DNA from: Streptomyces sp. NBC_00557
Lineage (GTDB): Bacteria; Actinomycetota; Actinomycetes; Streptomycetales; Streptomycetaceae
Length of the DNA stretch: 64,000 nucleotides
Direction: 5' to 3'
Assembly: GCF_036345995.1 (NCBI RefSeq)
Contig: NZ_CP107796.1
Span: 6,758,001 to 6,822,000 of the forward strand
Shown one piece after another: positions 16,962-24,592 of the stretch. Under the pieces are notes generated by a model that did not search any database, was not told the DNA's origin, and was given only the letters and a program-made list of their open reading frames with translations. How positions within the stretch are numbered: the first letter of the stretch is position 1; the number at the start of each line of letters is the position of its first letter. The position numbers and the translations under genes were made by a program.

Positions 16962-17001
16962 ATGAGACAAGTTTGTCTCATCCAAGCTATTCTTGTCTCA
17001 T
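16962..17001 (+). promoter_or_regulatory. Palindromic operator of the TetR-MFS pair
   Basis: A palindrome with 9-bp arms, ATGAGACAA-GT-TTGTCTCAT (16962-16981), and a third half-site TTGTCTCAT (16993-17001) that includes the regulator start codon. The arrangement fits autorepression by the TetR-family protein and co-control of the downstream exporter. Confidence 0.75.
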
Positions 17002-17551
17002 GGCTCTCGACCGTGACCACGTGCTGCGCAGCGCGGCCGCCCTGCTGACCCGCAAGTCCACCGCGACCATGGACGAGGTCGCCAAGGCCGCGGGGATCAG
17101 CCGGGCCACGCTGCACCGGCACTTCGCCGGGCGGGACGCGCTCGTCCGGGCCCTGGAGGCGCTCGGCATCGAGGAGTGCGAGGCGGCCGTGGACCGCGCC
17201 CGCCCCGACGACGGGCCCGCGAGCGAGGCCGTACGCAGGCTGGTGTGCGAGATCCAGCCCGCGGCCGGACTGCTCGCCTTCCTGTACGGCGAGAGCCAGC
17301 TGTGGGAGGGCGAGCGGCAGAACGACGGCTGGCAGCGGCTGGACGCGCGCATCGGCGCGGTCTTCCAGCGCGGTCAGCGAAGCGGCGAGTTCCGCATCGA
17401 CCTCACCCCGGTCTGGCTCACCGAGGCGCTCTACGGCCTGATCGCCTCCTGCGCCTGGGCCACCCTGGACGGCCGCGTGGCCGCCAGGGACTTCCCGACG
17501 ATGGTCGCCGAGCTGCTGCTCGGCGGCGCTCTGCGAAGAGAGGAATCATGA
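17000..17551 (+). CDS. TetR-family transcriptional regulator
   Basis: A 183-residue regulator. The N-terminal helix-turn-helix (about residues 20-52) reads TMDEVAKAAGISRATLHRHF. The C-terminal ligand domain has LLAFLYGESQLWEG and ends next to the MFS gene. The ATG at 17000 follows a palindromic operator whose third half overlaps it, so the message may be leaderless. The stop overlaps the MFS start (ATGA). It most likely represses its own gene and the exporter, with an exported compound as inducer. Confidence 0.9.
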   Translation: MALDRDHVLRSAAALLTRKSTATMDEVAKAAGISRATLHRHFAGRDALVRALEALGIEECEAAVDRARPDDGPASEAVRRLVCEIQPAAGLLAFLYGESQLWEGERQNDGWQRLDARIGAVFQRGQRSGEFRIDLTPVWLTEALYGLIASCAWATLDGRVAARDFPTMVAELLLGGALRREES

Positions 17552-19074
17552 CCAGCACCCTGCAGCCGGCGCACGCGGCGGAGGCGGTGAAGCGCCCGGG
17601 CCGCTGGCTCGCGCTCTGCGTCCTCGTCCTGGCCGTGCTGCTGGTGGCCGTCGACGCCACCGTCCTCGGCCTGGCGACCCCCTACATCAGCGAAGACCTC
17701 AACCCCTCCGGCACCCAGCTGCTGTGGATCGGCGACGTCTACTCCTTCGTCATCGCCGGTCTGCTGGTGTCCATGGGCAGCCTCGGCGACCGCATCGGCC
17801 GCAAGCGGATCCTGCTCGGCGGAGCCACGGCGTTCGGCGCGATCTCCGTGCTCAACGCGTACGCCACCACACCGGACCTGATGATCCTGGCGCGGGCGCT
17901 GCTCGGTGTCGCGGGCGCGACCCTGATGCCCGCCACCCTCGCCCTGATCCGCAACCTCTTCCACGACTCCCGCGAGCGCAGCGTCGCCGTCGGCATCTGG
18001 GGTGCCGCCGCCTCCGCAGGCACGGCGGTCGGGCCGATCACCGGCGGCTTCCTCCTCGAGCACTTCTGGTGGGGCTCGGTCTTCCTGATCAACCTGCCCG
18101 TGATGGCGGTGCTGGTCCTGGTCGGCATCCGCACCCTGCCCGAGTCGCGCAATCCGAACCCCGGCCCCTGGGACCTGCTCAGCGTCGTGCTCTCGCTGGC
18201 CGGCGTGATCGGTGTCGTCTACGCGGTCAAGGAGACGGCCACGCACGGTCTCTCCGTGCCCGTTCTCGCCGCGGGCCTGCTGGGCGCGGCCGCGCTCTAC
18301 GGCTTCGTGCACCGCCAGCTCACCATGCCGACGCCGCTGCTGGACATGCGGTTGTTCCGGCAGCGCGGCTTCAGCGGCGCGGTCCTCGCCGACCTGCTGA
18401 CCGTGCTGGGCATGTCCGGCCTGGTGTTCTTCCTCTCCCAGTACCTGCAACTCGTCCAGGGCAGGCGCCCGTTCGAGGCGGGCCTGGCCGAACTGCCCGC
18501 CGCCGTCGGCGCGGTGGCGGCCGGCCTGGCCGCGGGCGGCGCGGCCCGCCGCTTCTCGGTCCGCGCCGTGGTCTCCGGCGGCCTCGCGGCGGTCGGCCTG
18601 GCCCTGGCCGCGCTGACGGCACTCGGCCGGGCCACCGGCTACCCGGCCCTCGGCGCCGCGCTCCTGGTCGTGGGCGTCGGCGCGGGCCTGTCCTTCACCG
18701 TCACGGCCGACGTGATCCTCTCCAGCGTGCCCAGGGAACAGGCGGGCGCGGCCTCGGCGGTCTCCGAGACGGCGTACGAACTGGGCGCGGCCCTGGGCAT
18801 CGCCCTGCTGGGCTCGATCGTCACCGGCGCCTACCGCGACTTCACGGGCCCGGCCGGCACCCCCGCCCAGGCCCATGAGTCACTGGGCGCGGCGGTCGAG
18901 ACGGCGAGGAGCATGCCCCCGCACACGGCAGGAGCACTCCTGAACGCGTCCCGCGACGCCTTCGTCCACGGCCTGCACCTGGCCTCGGGCGCGGGAGCGG
19001 CGGTCCTGCTGGGAACGGCGGCCGCGGCGTGGTTCCTGCTGAGGGGGCAGCGACTGGAGAACACGGCGGAGTGA
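17548..19074 (+). CDS. MFS drug-efflux transporter (DHA2-like, 14 helices)
   Basis: A 508-residue permease. Motif A is GSLGDRIGRKRILLGG between helices 2 and 3. The antiporter motif is AAASAGTAVGPITGGFLLE in helix 5, and TM1 carries VDATVLGLATPYI. The helix count by hydrophobicity is about 14, as in the DHA2 family of proton-driven multidrug exporters. The gene overlaps the tetR stop by 4 bases with GAGAGAGGA as ribosome site, forming a regulated efflux operon. Substrates are unknown. Confidence 0.9.
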   Translation: MTSTLQPAHAAEAVKRPGRWLALCVLVLAVLLVAVDATVLGLATPYISEDLNPSGTQLLWIGDVYSFVIAGLLVSMGSLGDRIGRKRILLGGATAFGAISVLNAYATTPDLMILARALLGVAGATLMPATLALIRNLFHDSRERSVAVGIWGAAASAGTAVGPITGGFLLEHFWWGSVFLINLPVMAVLVLVGIRTLPESRNPNPGPWDLLSVVLSLAGVIGVVYAVKETATHGLSVPVLAAGLLGAAALYGFVHRQLTMPTPLLDMRLFRQRGFSGAVLADLLTVLGMSGLVFFLSQYLQLVQGRRPFEAGLAELPAAVGAVAAGLAAGGAARRFSVRAVVSGGLAAVGLALAALTALGRATGYPALGAALLVVGVGAGLSFTVTADVILSSVPREQAGAASAVSETAYELGAALGIALLGSIVTGAYRDFTGPAGTPAQAHESLGAAVETARSMPPHTAGALLNASRDAFVHGLHLASGAGAAVLLGTAAAAWFLLRGQRLENTAE

Positions 19075-19079
19075 AGCGC

Positions 19080-19240
19080 CGGCGGCGTCCGGCAGCTTGG
19101 CCTTCCGGCGCTTCGGCCTTCCGGCGTCCAGGGTCCGGCACTTTGGCTTTCCGGCGTCGGCACCTTGGCTTTCCGACGCCCGGCATGTTCCTCGCGGCGC
19201 CCGGCCCCTTGGCCATCCGGCGTCCGGGGGGCCGGCGCAG
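19080..19240 (+). repeat. Degenerate short repeats downstream of the MFS gene
   Basis: Five versions of TTGGC(C/T)TTCCGGCG occur at about 19097, 19113, 19143, 19165 and 19209 with spacing of 16 to 45 bases. No credible gene is seen between 19075 and 19365, apart from the 3' end of the acyltransferase gene from 19366. The region may be a decayed minisatellite or a terminator zone between convergent genes. Confidence 0.55.
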
Positions 19241-19365
19241 CAAGCCGCTCAACGGCACGGCGTCCACGGGCGACGGCTGCGCGACCGCCATCCGCTCCTA
19301 GCGGACGTCTGCGCGGGACGGGGCGTTTTCCGGCGTACCCGACGACCGGCCGAACCGGCAGCGGC

Positions 19366-20037
19366 TCACGCCGCCTTGGCCTTGGTGGCGTACATGTCCA
19401 CGTACTCCTGCCCGGACAGCCGCATGACCTCGGCCATCACCGAGTCGGTCACGGCCCGCAGCACGTAGCGGTCCCGGTCCATGCCGTCGTACCGGGAGAA
19501 CTCCATGGCCTCGCCGAAGCGGACGGTGACCTTGCCCGGCCGCGGGATGCCCCGGCCGCCCGGCTGCAGCTTGTCCGTGCCGATCATGGCGAACGGGACG
19601 ACCGGCGCGCCGGTCATCAGCGTCAGCCGCGCGATGCCGGTACGCCCCCGGTACAGCCGCCCGTCGGGCGACCGTGTGCCCTCGGGGTAGATCCCGAAGA
19701 TCTTGCCCTCCTCCAGGATCCGGCGCCCGGTCATCAGCGCGGCCACGCCGCCGCTCGCGCCGTCCCGGTCCACCGGGATCATGCCGACGCCGGTGAAGAA
19801 CCACGCCATCAGCCGGCCCTTGACGCCCTTGCCGGTGACGTACTCGTCCTTGCCGATGAAGAAGACCTGCCGCTTGGTGACGAGCGGCAGCACGATCGAG
19901 TCGATGAACGTGAGGTGGTTGCCGGCCAGAATGACCGGACCGTCGCCCGGGATGTGCTCCGCGCCCTCCACCTGTGGGCGGAACATCAGGCGCATGATCG
20001 GTCCGAGCACTGCCTTGATGAGCGCGAAGCGGGACAA
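19366..20037 (-). CDS. 1-acyl-sn-glycerol-3-phosphate acyltransferase (PlsC-like)
   Basis: A 223-residue acyltransferase. The catalytic motif NHLTFID (H-x4-D form, about residue 40) and glycerophosphate-binding motif GIYPEGTRSPDG (about 114) are intact, as is VVPFAMIGTD. It should acylate lysophosphatidic acid at sn-2 during phospholipid synthesis, at the membrane. The start is TTG 20037 (product MSRFALIKAVLG). It shares an upstream region with the divergent glycerophosphodiesterase gene, so phosphate control of both is possible. Confidence 0.88.
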   Translation of the reverse strand: MSRFALIKAVLGPIMRLMFRPQVEGAEHIPGDGPVILAGNHLTFIDSIVLPLVTKRQVFFIGKDEYVTGKGVKGRLMAWFFTGVGMIPVDRDGASGGVAALMTGRRILEEGKIFGIYPEGTRSPDGRLYRGRTGIARLTLMTGAPVVPFAMIGTDKLQPGGRGIPRPGKVTVRFGEAMEFSRYDGMDRDRYVLRAVTDSVMAEVMRLSGQEYVDMYATKAKAA

Positions 20038-20129
20038 CGGGTCCTCCGATGTCGAGGGGGGCGATATGTGTCTGTGCAGGTGAGGACATTACTCGCGGCT
20101 CCCGGCCGGGCGCACATCGGGGACGCCCG

Positions 20130-20184
20130 GTTCACCGAGGTCTTACGAACTGTTGACGCGGGTTTACCTGCGGTGACGCCCGGG
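20130..20184 (+). promoter_or_regulatory. Candidate PHO box upstream of glpQ
   Basis: 11-bp-spaced direct repeat units resemble the Streptomyces PhoP consensus GTTCACC: GTTCACC at 20130, a weak TCTTACG at 20141, GTTGACG at 20152 and GTTTACC at 20162, then GTGACGC. S. coelicolor glpQ genes are known PhoP targets, which supports the reading. The site lies 220 to 275 bases before the glpQ start. Confidence 0.5.
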
Positions 20185-20405
20185 AGACGGGCCGTAACAC
20201 CCTCGCGACGGTGTGACGGATCTCGCGAACGGCCGTCACCCACTCGGCTACCCGGTCGCCGGCCGCCCAAGCCGACGGCCCGTCAGCACACCGCCCCCAC
20301 AGGACATACGGCGTCACCCGGGTGTTCCGCCCTGGGACTCCCTTCGGTCATGTCCGCGCCCCTACGATCGGCGCGACTCACGAGGCCGACGGCAGGAGGG
20401 CGCTG

Positions 20406-21581
20406 ATGAGCGGCGACCAGGCGGACAAGAAGACCCCGGGCACCGGGCGGCGGGCGATCCTCGGCGCCGCGGTGCTCGGCGCGGGCGGAGCGGTCCTCGG
20501 GCTGCCGGGCGCGGCCGAGGCCGCCGGGGCCCGGACCGCGAGGCAGGGCGGCCGGGGCCTGAAGAGCCTGCCGGTACCGACGATCATCGGCCACCGCGGC
20601 GCCAGCGGCTACCGCCCCGAGCACACCTTCGGCTCGTACGACCTGGCCCTGGACCTGGGCGCCGACGTCGTCGAGGCCGGCGACCTGGTGCCCACCAAGG
20701 ACGGCCATCTGGTCTGCCGGCACGAGCCGGAGATCGGCGGCACCACGGACGTCGCCGCGCACCCGGAGTTCGCCGGCCGCAAGACCACCAAGGTGGTCGA
20801 CGGCGTGCCCACCACCGGCTGGTTCACCGAGGACTTCACGCTCGCCGAGCTGAAGACCCTGCGCGCGGTCGAGCGCATCCCGGCCAACCGGCCGCACAAC
20901 ACCCTCTACAACGGGCGCTGGGAGATCCCCACCTTCGAAGAGGTCCTGAAGTGGCAGGACGAGCAGACCCGCAAGCGTGGCAGGCAGGTCTGGATCTACC
21001 CCGAGACCAAGCACCCCACCTATTTCCGCAAGCTCGGCCTGGGCCTGGAGGAGCGGGTGGCCAAGCTGCTGCACAAGTACGGCAAGGACGGCCGGAACTC
21101 GCCGGTCATCCTGCAGTCCTTCGAGCCCACCAGCATCCAGAGGCTGAACCAGCTGGTGGACAACCCGCTCGTCGTGCTGCTCTCCACCGCCGACAGCCGC
21201 CCCTACGACTTCGTGGAGGCGGGCGACCCGCGCACCGTCGCCGATCTCATCACCCCGAAGGGCCTGCGGGAGATCGCCGGTTACGCACAGGGCATCGGGC
21301 CGACCCTGGACCTGGTCATCCCGAAGAACGCGGACGGCACCCTGGGCAAGCCCACGACCCTGGTCGCCGACGCGCACAAGGTGGGCCTGGTCCTGCACCC
21401 CTACACCATGCGCAACGAGAACCCGTTCCTTCCGGCCGATTACCGCAAGGGCAGCGCGGCCGACGGCTACGGCGACTCCTTCGGCGCCTTCCGGACCTAC
21501 TTCGAGACCGGCATCGACGGCGTCTTCACCGACAACGCCGACACCGGCCTGCTCGCCCGCGCCGACTTCCTCGGCCGCTGA
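20406..21581 (+). CDS. glpQ: Secreted glycerophosphodiester phosphodiesterase
   Basis: A 391-residue GDPD enzyme releasing glycerol 3-phosphate and alcohols from deacylated phospholipids. The N-terminus has a Tat-type signal (GTGRRAILGAAVLGAGGAVL) ending near AEAAGA. Catalytic elements are IIGHRGASGYRPEHT (the two-histidine region is completed by CRHEPEIGG), VVEAGDLVPTKDGHLV with one metal ligand, and IYPETKHP. The C-terminal GIDGVFTDNADTG is the terminal metal/active-site segment. AGGAGGG precedes the ATG at 20406. The upstream PHO-box-like repeats point to phosphate-starvation induction. Confidence 0.92.
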   Translation: MSGDQADKKTPGTGRRAILGAAVLGAGGAVLGLPGAAEAAGARTARQGGRGLKSLPVPTIIGHRGASGYRPEHTFGSYDLALDLGADVVEAGDLVPTKDGHLVCRHEPEIGGTTDVAAHPEFAGRKTTKVVDGVPTTGWFTEDFTLAELKTLRAVERIPANRPHNTLYNGRWEIPTFEEVLKWQDEQTRKRGRQVWIYPETKHPTYFRKLGLGLEERVAKLLHKYGKDGRNSPVILQSFEPTSIQRLNQLVDNPLVVLLSTADSRPYDFVEAGDPRTVADLITPKGLREIAGYAQGIGPTLDLVIPKNADGTLGKPTTLVADAHKVGLVLHPYTMRNENPFLPADYRKGSAADGYGDSFGAFRTYFETGIDGVFTDNADTGLLARADFLGR

Positions 21582-21629
21582 CCGGCGTCAACCGCGGCAC
21601 CCGCCGGCACCCCGTTCGGAGTGTTGGCC

Positions 21630-21661
21630 CGCCGCCCCGGAAACCCGCTCCCGGGGCGGCG
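21630..21661 (+). terminator. Hairpin after glpQ
   Basis: Perfect 11-bp stem CGCCGCCCCGG (21630-21640) / CCGGGGCGGCG (21651-21661) with a 10-base loop, 49 bases after the glpQ stop and just before the next gene. There is no T-tract, as usual for Streptomyces. Confidence 0.7.
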
Positions 21662-21674
21662 CGTCGTTCCGCAT

Positions 21675-22181
21675 ATGACGCATGACTTGGTAGCCGTTCT
21701 GCATCCCCTGCTCACCGCGGAGGCGTCCGCCGAGGCATATGCCTCCGGAAGCGAGCCGGACGACCTGGAACAGGCCGTCTGGGTCCGGCTGCTGGAACGG
21801 CTGGAGACCGACGGGCCGCCGGGCGACCCGCAGCGCTGGCTGCGCAGGGCCGTACGGGCCGAGGCGCGCCGCAGCCGCCGTACCCGCCGGCGGGAACGGC
21901 CCTACGGCCTCGAACCGGTCGACTACGGCCGCCCCGGACCGGAACAGCTCGTCCTCACCGCCGCCCGGTACCGCGCGCTGCGCGACGCGGTGCGCCGGCT
22001 GCCCGGTCGCTGCCCCCGCCTGCTCGAGGCCCTGCTGTCCCCGAAGGACCTGACATACCGGGAGATCGCGGGGGAGTTGGGTATCTCACAGGGCAGCCTC
22101 GGCCCGGAACGCTCCAGATGTCTGGGATGTCTGCGTCGATTGCTCGCACCGGAGGTTGCGGCCCGCGAAGTGCGGGGATAG
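21675..22181 (+). CDS. Small sigma-70-like (ECF-related) protein
   Basis: A 168-residue protein with a region-2-like first half (DLEQAVWVRLLERLETD...WLRRAVRAEARRSRR) and a clear region 4 helix-turn-helix, LTYREIAGELGISQGSLGPERSRCLGCLRRLL. The spacing is that of a compact ECF sigma factor. The ATG at 21675 follows the glpQ terminator. No anti-sigma gene is adjacent. It may act with another regulator or be a diverged sigma with few targets. The arginine-rich stretch RRSRRTRRRERP could aid DNA binding. Confidence 0.75.
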   Translation: MTHDLVAVLHPLLTAEASAEAYASGSEPDDLEQAVWVRLLERLETDGPPGDPQRWLRRAVRAEARRSRRTRRRERPYGLEPVDYGRPGPEQLVLTAARYRALRDAVRRLPGRCPRLLEALLSPKDLTYREIAGELGISQGSLGPERSRCLGCLRRLLAPEVAAREVRG

Positions 22182-22226
22182 GAGTGAGGGACGACAGGTG
22201 ATCAGGTGAGCGGGAGGCGTGCGCAC

Positions 22227-22724
22227 ATGGGCATGAGCGTGACCATCTCGGCGGCGACCGAGCAGGACGCGGAGCAGATCTTCAGGCTCCAGTACCTGTG
22301 CTTCCAGAGCGAGGCGGCGCTGTACGGCAACTACCGCATCGACCCGCTCGTGCAGACCCTGGACTCCGTCCGCGAGGAGGTCGCCTCCGACTGCGTCTTC
22401 GTCGCCCGGCTCGGCGACGAGGTGGTCGGCTCGGTGCGCGGCAAGGTCACCGAGGACGGCGCCGCCGCCATCGGCAAGCTCTGCGTCCACCCCCGTCTGC
22501 AGGGCCACGGCATCGGCGCACGCCTGCTGCGCGCGGCCGAGACGGCGCTGGAGCAGGAGCGGGGCGCCACCCGCTTCCGCCTCTTCACCGGCCACCGCAG
22601 CGAGGGCAACCTCCGCCTCTACCGCCGCTCCGGCTACGAGACGGTGGGCCGCTCCCGGGGCGACGACGGGGTGGAGCTGATCATCCTGGAGAAGCAGGCC
22701 GGGGCCTACGCCGCTACGGCGTGA
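22227..22724 (+). CDS. GNAT-family N-acetyltransferase
   Basis: A 165-residue GNAT protein. The acetyl-CoA motif A reads LCVHPRLQGHGIGARLLRAAE (the R/Q-x2-G-x-G/A core is LQGHGIG), motif B is GNLRLYRRSGYETVGR. Substrate unknown. ATG 22227 is preferred because GGGAGG lies about 10 bases upstream; in-frame GTG 22206 is possible. The 3' end overlaps the convergent membrane protein gene by 11 bases. Confidence 0.85.
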   Translation: MGMSVTISAATEQDAEQIFRLQYLCFQSEAALYGNYRIDPLVQTLDSVREEVASDCVFVARLGDEVVGSVRGKVTEDGAAAIGKLCVHPRLQGHGIGARLLRAAETALEQERGATRFRLFTGHRSEGNLRLYRRSGYETVGRSRGDDGVELIILEKQAGAYAATA

Positions 22725-23136
22725 CGGCGGCCCTACGCGCCCGCCGCAGCCAGTACATCGCCGAGATGGGCAGCAGTACGGGGATGAAGACGTACCCCGC
22801 CCCGTAGTACGACCACACCGTCGTGTCCGGGAACGCGGAGTGGTCGACCAGGGTCCAGGTACCGACGAGCAGCACCCCCGCGAGTTCGGCGGCACAGCAC
22901 ACCAGTGCCGCCCTGCGGGCCGTCTCCCCGCCCCGGATCAGTGTGAACGTGATGAAGCCGTACACGACACCGGCCACGGCCGACAGCGAGTAGGCGAGCG
23001 GCGCCCGGTCGAACTCCGTGGAGATCTGGAAGGCCGAACGCGACACCGCGCCGACCACCATCACGCCGTAGAACCAGACGAGCAGCATGCCCGGTCCCTT
23101 GATCAACCGGGTCGGCTTCTCCTCCACCGCCGTCAT
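22714..23136 (-). CDS. Small integral membrane protein (four helices)
   Basis: A 140-residue protein beginning MTAVEEKPTRLIKGPGMLLV. Four hydrophobic stretches are evident: LLVWFYGVMVVGAVS, LAYSLSAVAGVVYGFITFTL, AALVCCAAELAGVLLVGTW and YYGAGYVFIPVLLPISAMYW. The stop of the upstream gene (23138) is one base from its ATG (TGAGATG), so it is coupled to the 119-residue membrane protein as a two-gene unit. I do not recognise a function. Confidence 0.8.
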   Translation of the reverse strand: MTAVEEKPTRLIKGPGMLLVWFYGVMVVGAVSRSAFQISTEFDRAPLAYSLSAVAGVVYGFITFTLIRGGETARRAALVCCAAELAGVLLVGTWTLVDHSAFPDTTVWSYYGAGYVFIPVLLPISAMYWLRRARRAAVTP

Positions 23137-23137
23137 C

Positions 23138-23497
23138 TCAGCCTCCCCAGATGTCGAAGAGCCGCACTTCCAGCACGGCCAGCACCACACCGCCCGCGGC
23201 GACCGTCACCGAGCCCCAGCGGGTCCGCTCCGCCAGGGACATGAACCCGGCCGCCGGGATGCACGCGAACGCGCCCAGCAGGTACGCCACGAAGATCGTC
23301 GTGCCCTGCGCCGGCTTCTCGCCCCGCGCCAGCTGCACGACGCCGACCACCAGCTGCGCCACGGCCAGCAGCGACACCACGGCCATGCCGATGAAGTGCC
23401 AGTCCTTGGTCGGCTGGTCCCGGTAGGCGGCCCAGCCGCACCAGGCGGCGAGCAGCAGCGCGGCGACCCCGGTCACCAGCGTCAGGGCATTGAGCAT
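23138..23497 (-). CDS. Small integral membrane protein
   Basis: A 119-residue protein with four likely helices (NALTLVTGVAALLLAAWCGW, GMAVVSLLAVAQLVVGVVQL, IFVAYLLGAFACIPAAGF and SVTVAAGGVVLAVLEVRL). It is translated with the downstream 140-residue membrane protein, and the two probably form a complex. No catalytic motif is seen. The gene is divergent from the HAD phosphatase, with 87 bases between starts. Confidence 0.8.
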   Translation of the reverse strand: MLNALTLVTGVAALLLAAWCGWAAYRDQPTKDWHFIGMAVVSLLAVAQLVVGVVQLARGEKPAQGTTIFVAYLLGAFACIPAAGFMSLAERTRWGSVTVAAGGVVLAVLEVRLFDIWGG

Positions 23498-23584
23498 GCC
23501 GTGACCTTATTACGGCCGAAACGGACGCCGGCCGCCGACCCCGCCGTAGGCCGGAGGGTCTAGACCACATCGTAGGGTCTGGGT

Positions 23585-24235
23585 ATGACGATCCACGCGC
23601 ACGCCCTCCTGTTCGACAACGACGGCACCCTCGTCTCCTCCCTCGACTCCGTCGAGCGCTGCTGGACCAGGTGGGCGAAGGAGTACGGAATCACCGCCGA
23701 GCAGTTCGGGCGCGTGGCACTGCACGGGCGGCCCGCCGCCGAGATAGTCGCCGACCTGCTGCCCGCTCGCCTGGTGCCGGAGGCGGTCGCCCGGGTCGAG
23801 CAGCTGGAGGTGGACGACGTGCCGGACGGCGGCGTACGGCTGCTGCCCGGCACCCGGGACTTCCTGGACGCGCTGCCGGCCGACCGCTGGGCCGTCGTCA
23901 CCTCCGCCACCCGGCGCCTCGCCGAGGCCCGCCTCGACGCCGTCGGCATCCTGCCCAAGACGCTGATCGCCGCCGCCGACGTCACCCGCGGCAAGCCCGA
24001 TCCCGAGCCCTACCTGCTCGCCGCCCGGCAGCTCGGCGTCGACCCGGCCCACTGCGTCGTCTTCGAGGACGCCCCCGCCGGACTCCGGGCGGGCCGCGCC
24101 GCCGGGATGACCACCGTGGCCTTGGCCACAACCCATCGGGCCGAGGAACTCCACGCCGACCTCGTGGTGGAGAACCTGTCGGCCTTGTCCGCACTGGTCA
24201 CGGACGAGGGTGTGGAGGTCTCCGTCCGCCGCTGA
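23585..24235 (+). CDS. HAD-family sugar-phosphate phosphatase-like hydrolase
   Basis: A 216-residue HAD subfamily IA hydrolase. Motif I is FDNDGTL with the nucleophile Asp, motif II is VTSATR, motif III Lys is RGKPDPEPY, and motif IV is VFEDAPAGLRAGRAAGM. The helical cap between motifs I and II (about residues 20-85) resembles DOG/beta-phosphoglucomutase-like enzymes. It likely removes phosphate from a small sugar phosphate. Only 6 bases separate a TAGGGT -10-like hexamer from the ATG, so a leaderless transcript is possible. Confidence 0.87.
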   Translation: MTIHAHALLFDNDGTLVSSLDSVERCWTRWAKEYGITAEQFGRVALHGRPAAEIVADLLPARLVPEAVARVEQLEVDDVPDGGVRLLPGTRDFLDALPADRWAVVTSATRRLAEARLDAVGILPKTLIAAADVTRGKPDPEPYLLAARQLGVDPAHCVVFEDAPAGLRAGRAAGMTTVALATTHRAEELHADLVVENLSALSALVTDEGVEVSVRR

Positions 24236-24255
24236 CCGCCTGGGCCGGGCTGTCC

Positions 24256-24282
24256 GCCGCTGTCCACTATCCGGACAGCGGC
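24256..24282 (+). terminator. Hairpin after the HAD gene
   Basis: Perfect 10-bp stem GCCGCTGTCC / GGACAGCGGC with a 7-base loop (24266-24272), 20 bases after the HAD stop. It isolates the metN leader transcription unit that follows. Confidence 0.75.
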
Positions 24283-24318
24283 GACCGGTCAGCACCGTGG
24301 GTCTGGTTTACTGATCGC

Positions 24319-24420
24319 ATGACCACGACGAGCTGCCGCACCCGTGCGACCGAGGCGACCATGACGCCGCCCGGTGCTCGTTGTCTGTGTCGCCTGATGT
24401 GTCGAATGTGCGCCTTCTAG
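24319..24420 (+). CDS. Cysteine-rich leader peptide upstream of metNIQ
   Basis: A 33-codon frame from ATG 24319 to TAG 24418-24420; an internal ATG at 24361 would give 19 residues. The C-terminal part reads GARCLCRLMCRMCAF, with Cys at residues 22, 24, 28 and 31 plus an earlier Cys6 and two nearby Met. A TTTACT hexamer ends 6 bases before the first ATG, so it may be translated from a leaderless message. Cys-rich leaderless short frames in mycobacteria act as cysteine-responsive attenuators of sulfur genes. Here the following genes encode a methionine-type importer, so a comparable sulfur-amino-acid sensing role is inferred. Confidence 0.62.
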   Translation: MTTTSCRTRATEATMTPPGARCLCRLMCRMCAF

Positions 24421-24592
24421 AGGGCCCCCGCATCAGCTGAGTCTCGCGCCCCGAAGCGAGAGCCGTGGCATGTCCGTGCGCGCAGTCCGTACGGGACGCA
24501 CCACCACTTCCCATGTCTGACACATGCCTGACCGCATGCACCCGTGCCCGGGCACACCCCTGCCCGCGCACTCGACAGTGACGGAAACCCAC
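24421..24592 (+). promoter_or_regulatory. Possible attenuator region between Cys leader and metN
   Basis: 172 bases without a gene but with several short self-complementary pieces: TCTCGC-loop-GCGAGA at 24443-24462, CATGTCTGACACATG at 24514-24528 and GTGCCCGGGCAC at 24544-24555. Such alternating hairpins suit an attenuator whose folding depends on ribosome progress through the Cys-rich frame. I see no SAM riboswitch consensus here. Confidence 0.4.

Noticed and set aside
24421..24592. SAM-I/SAM-IV riboswitch upstream of metN
   Set aside because: No matching core sequence seen; short hairpins and the Cys-rich frame explain the region better.
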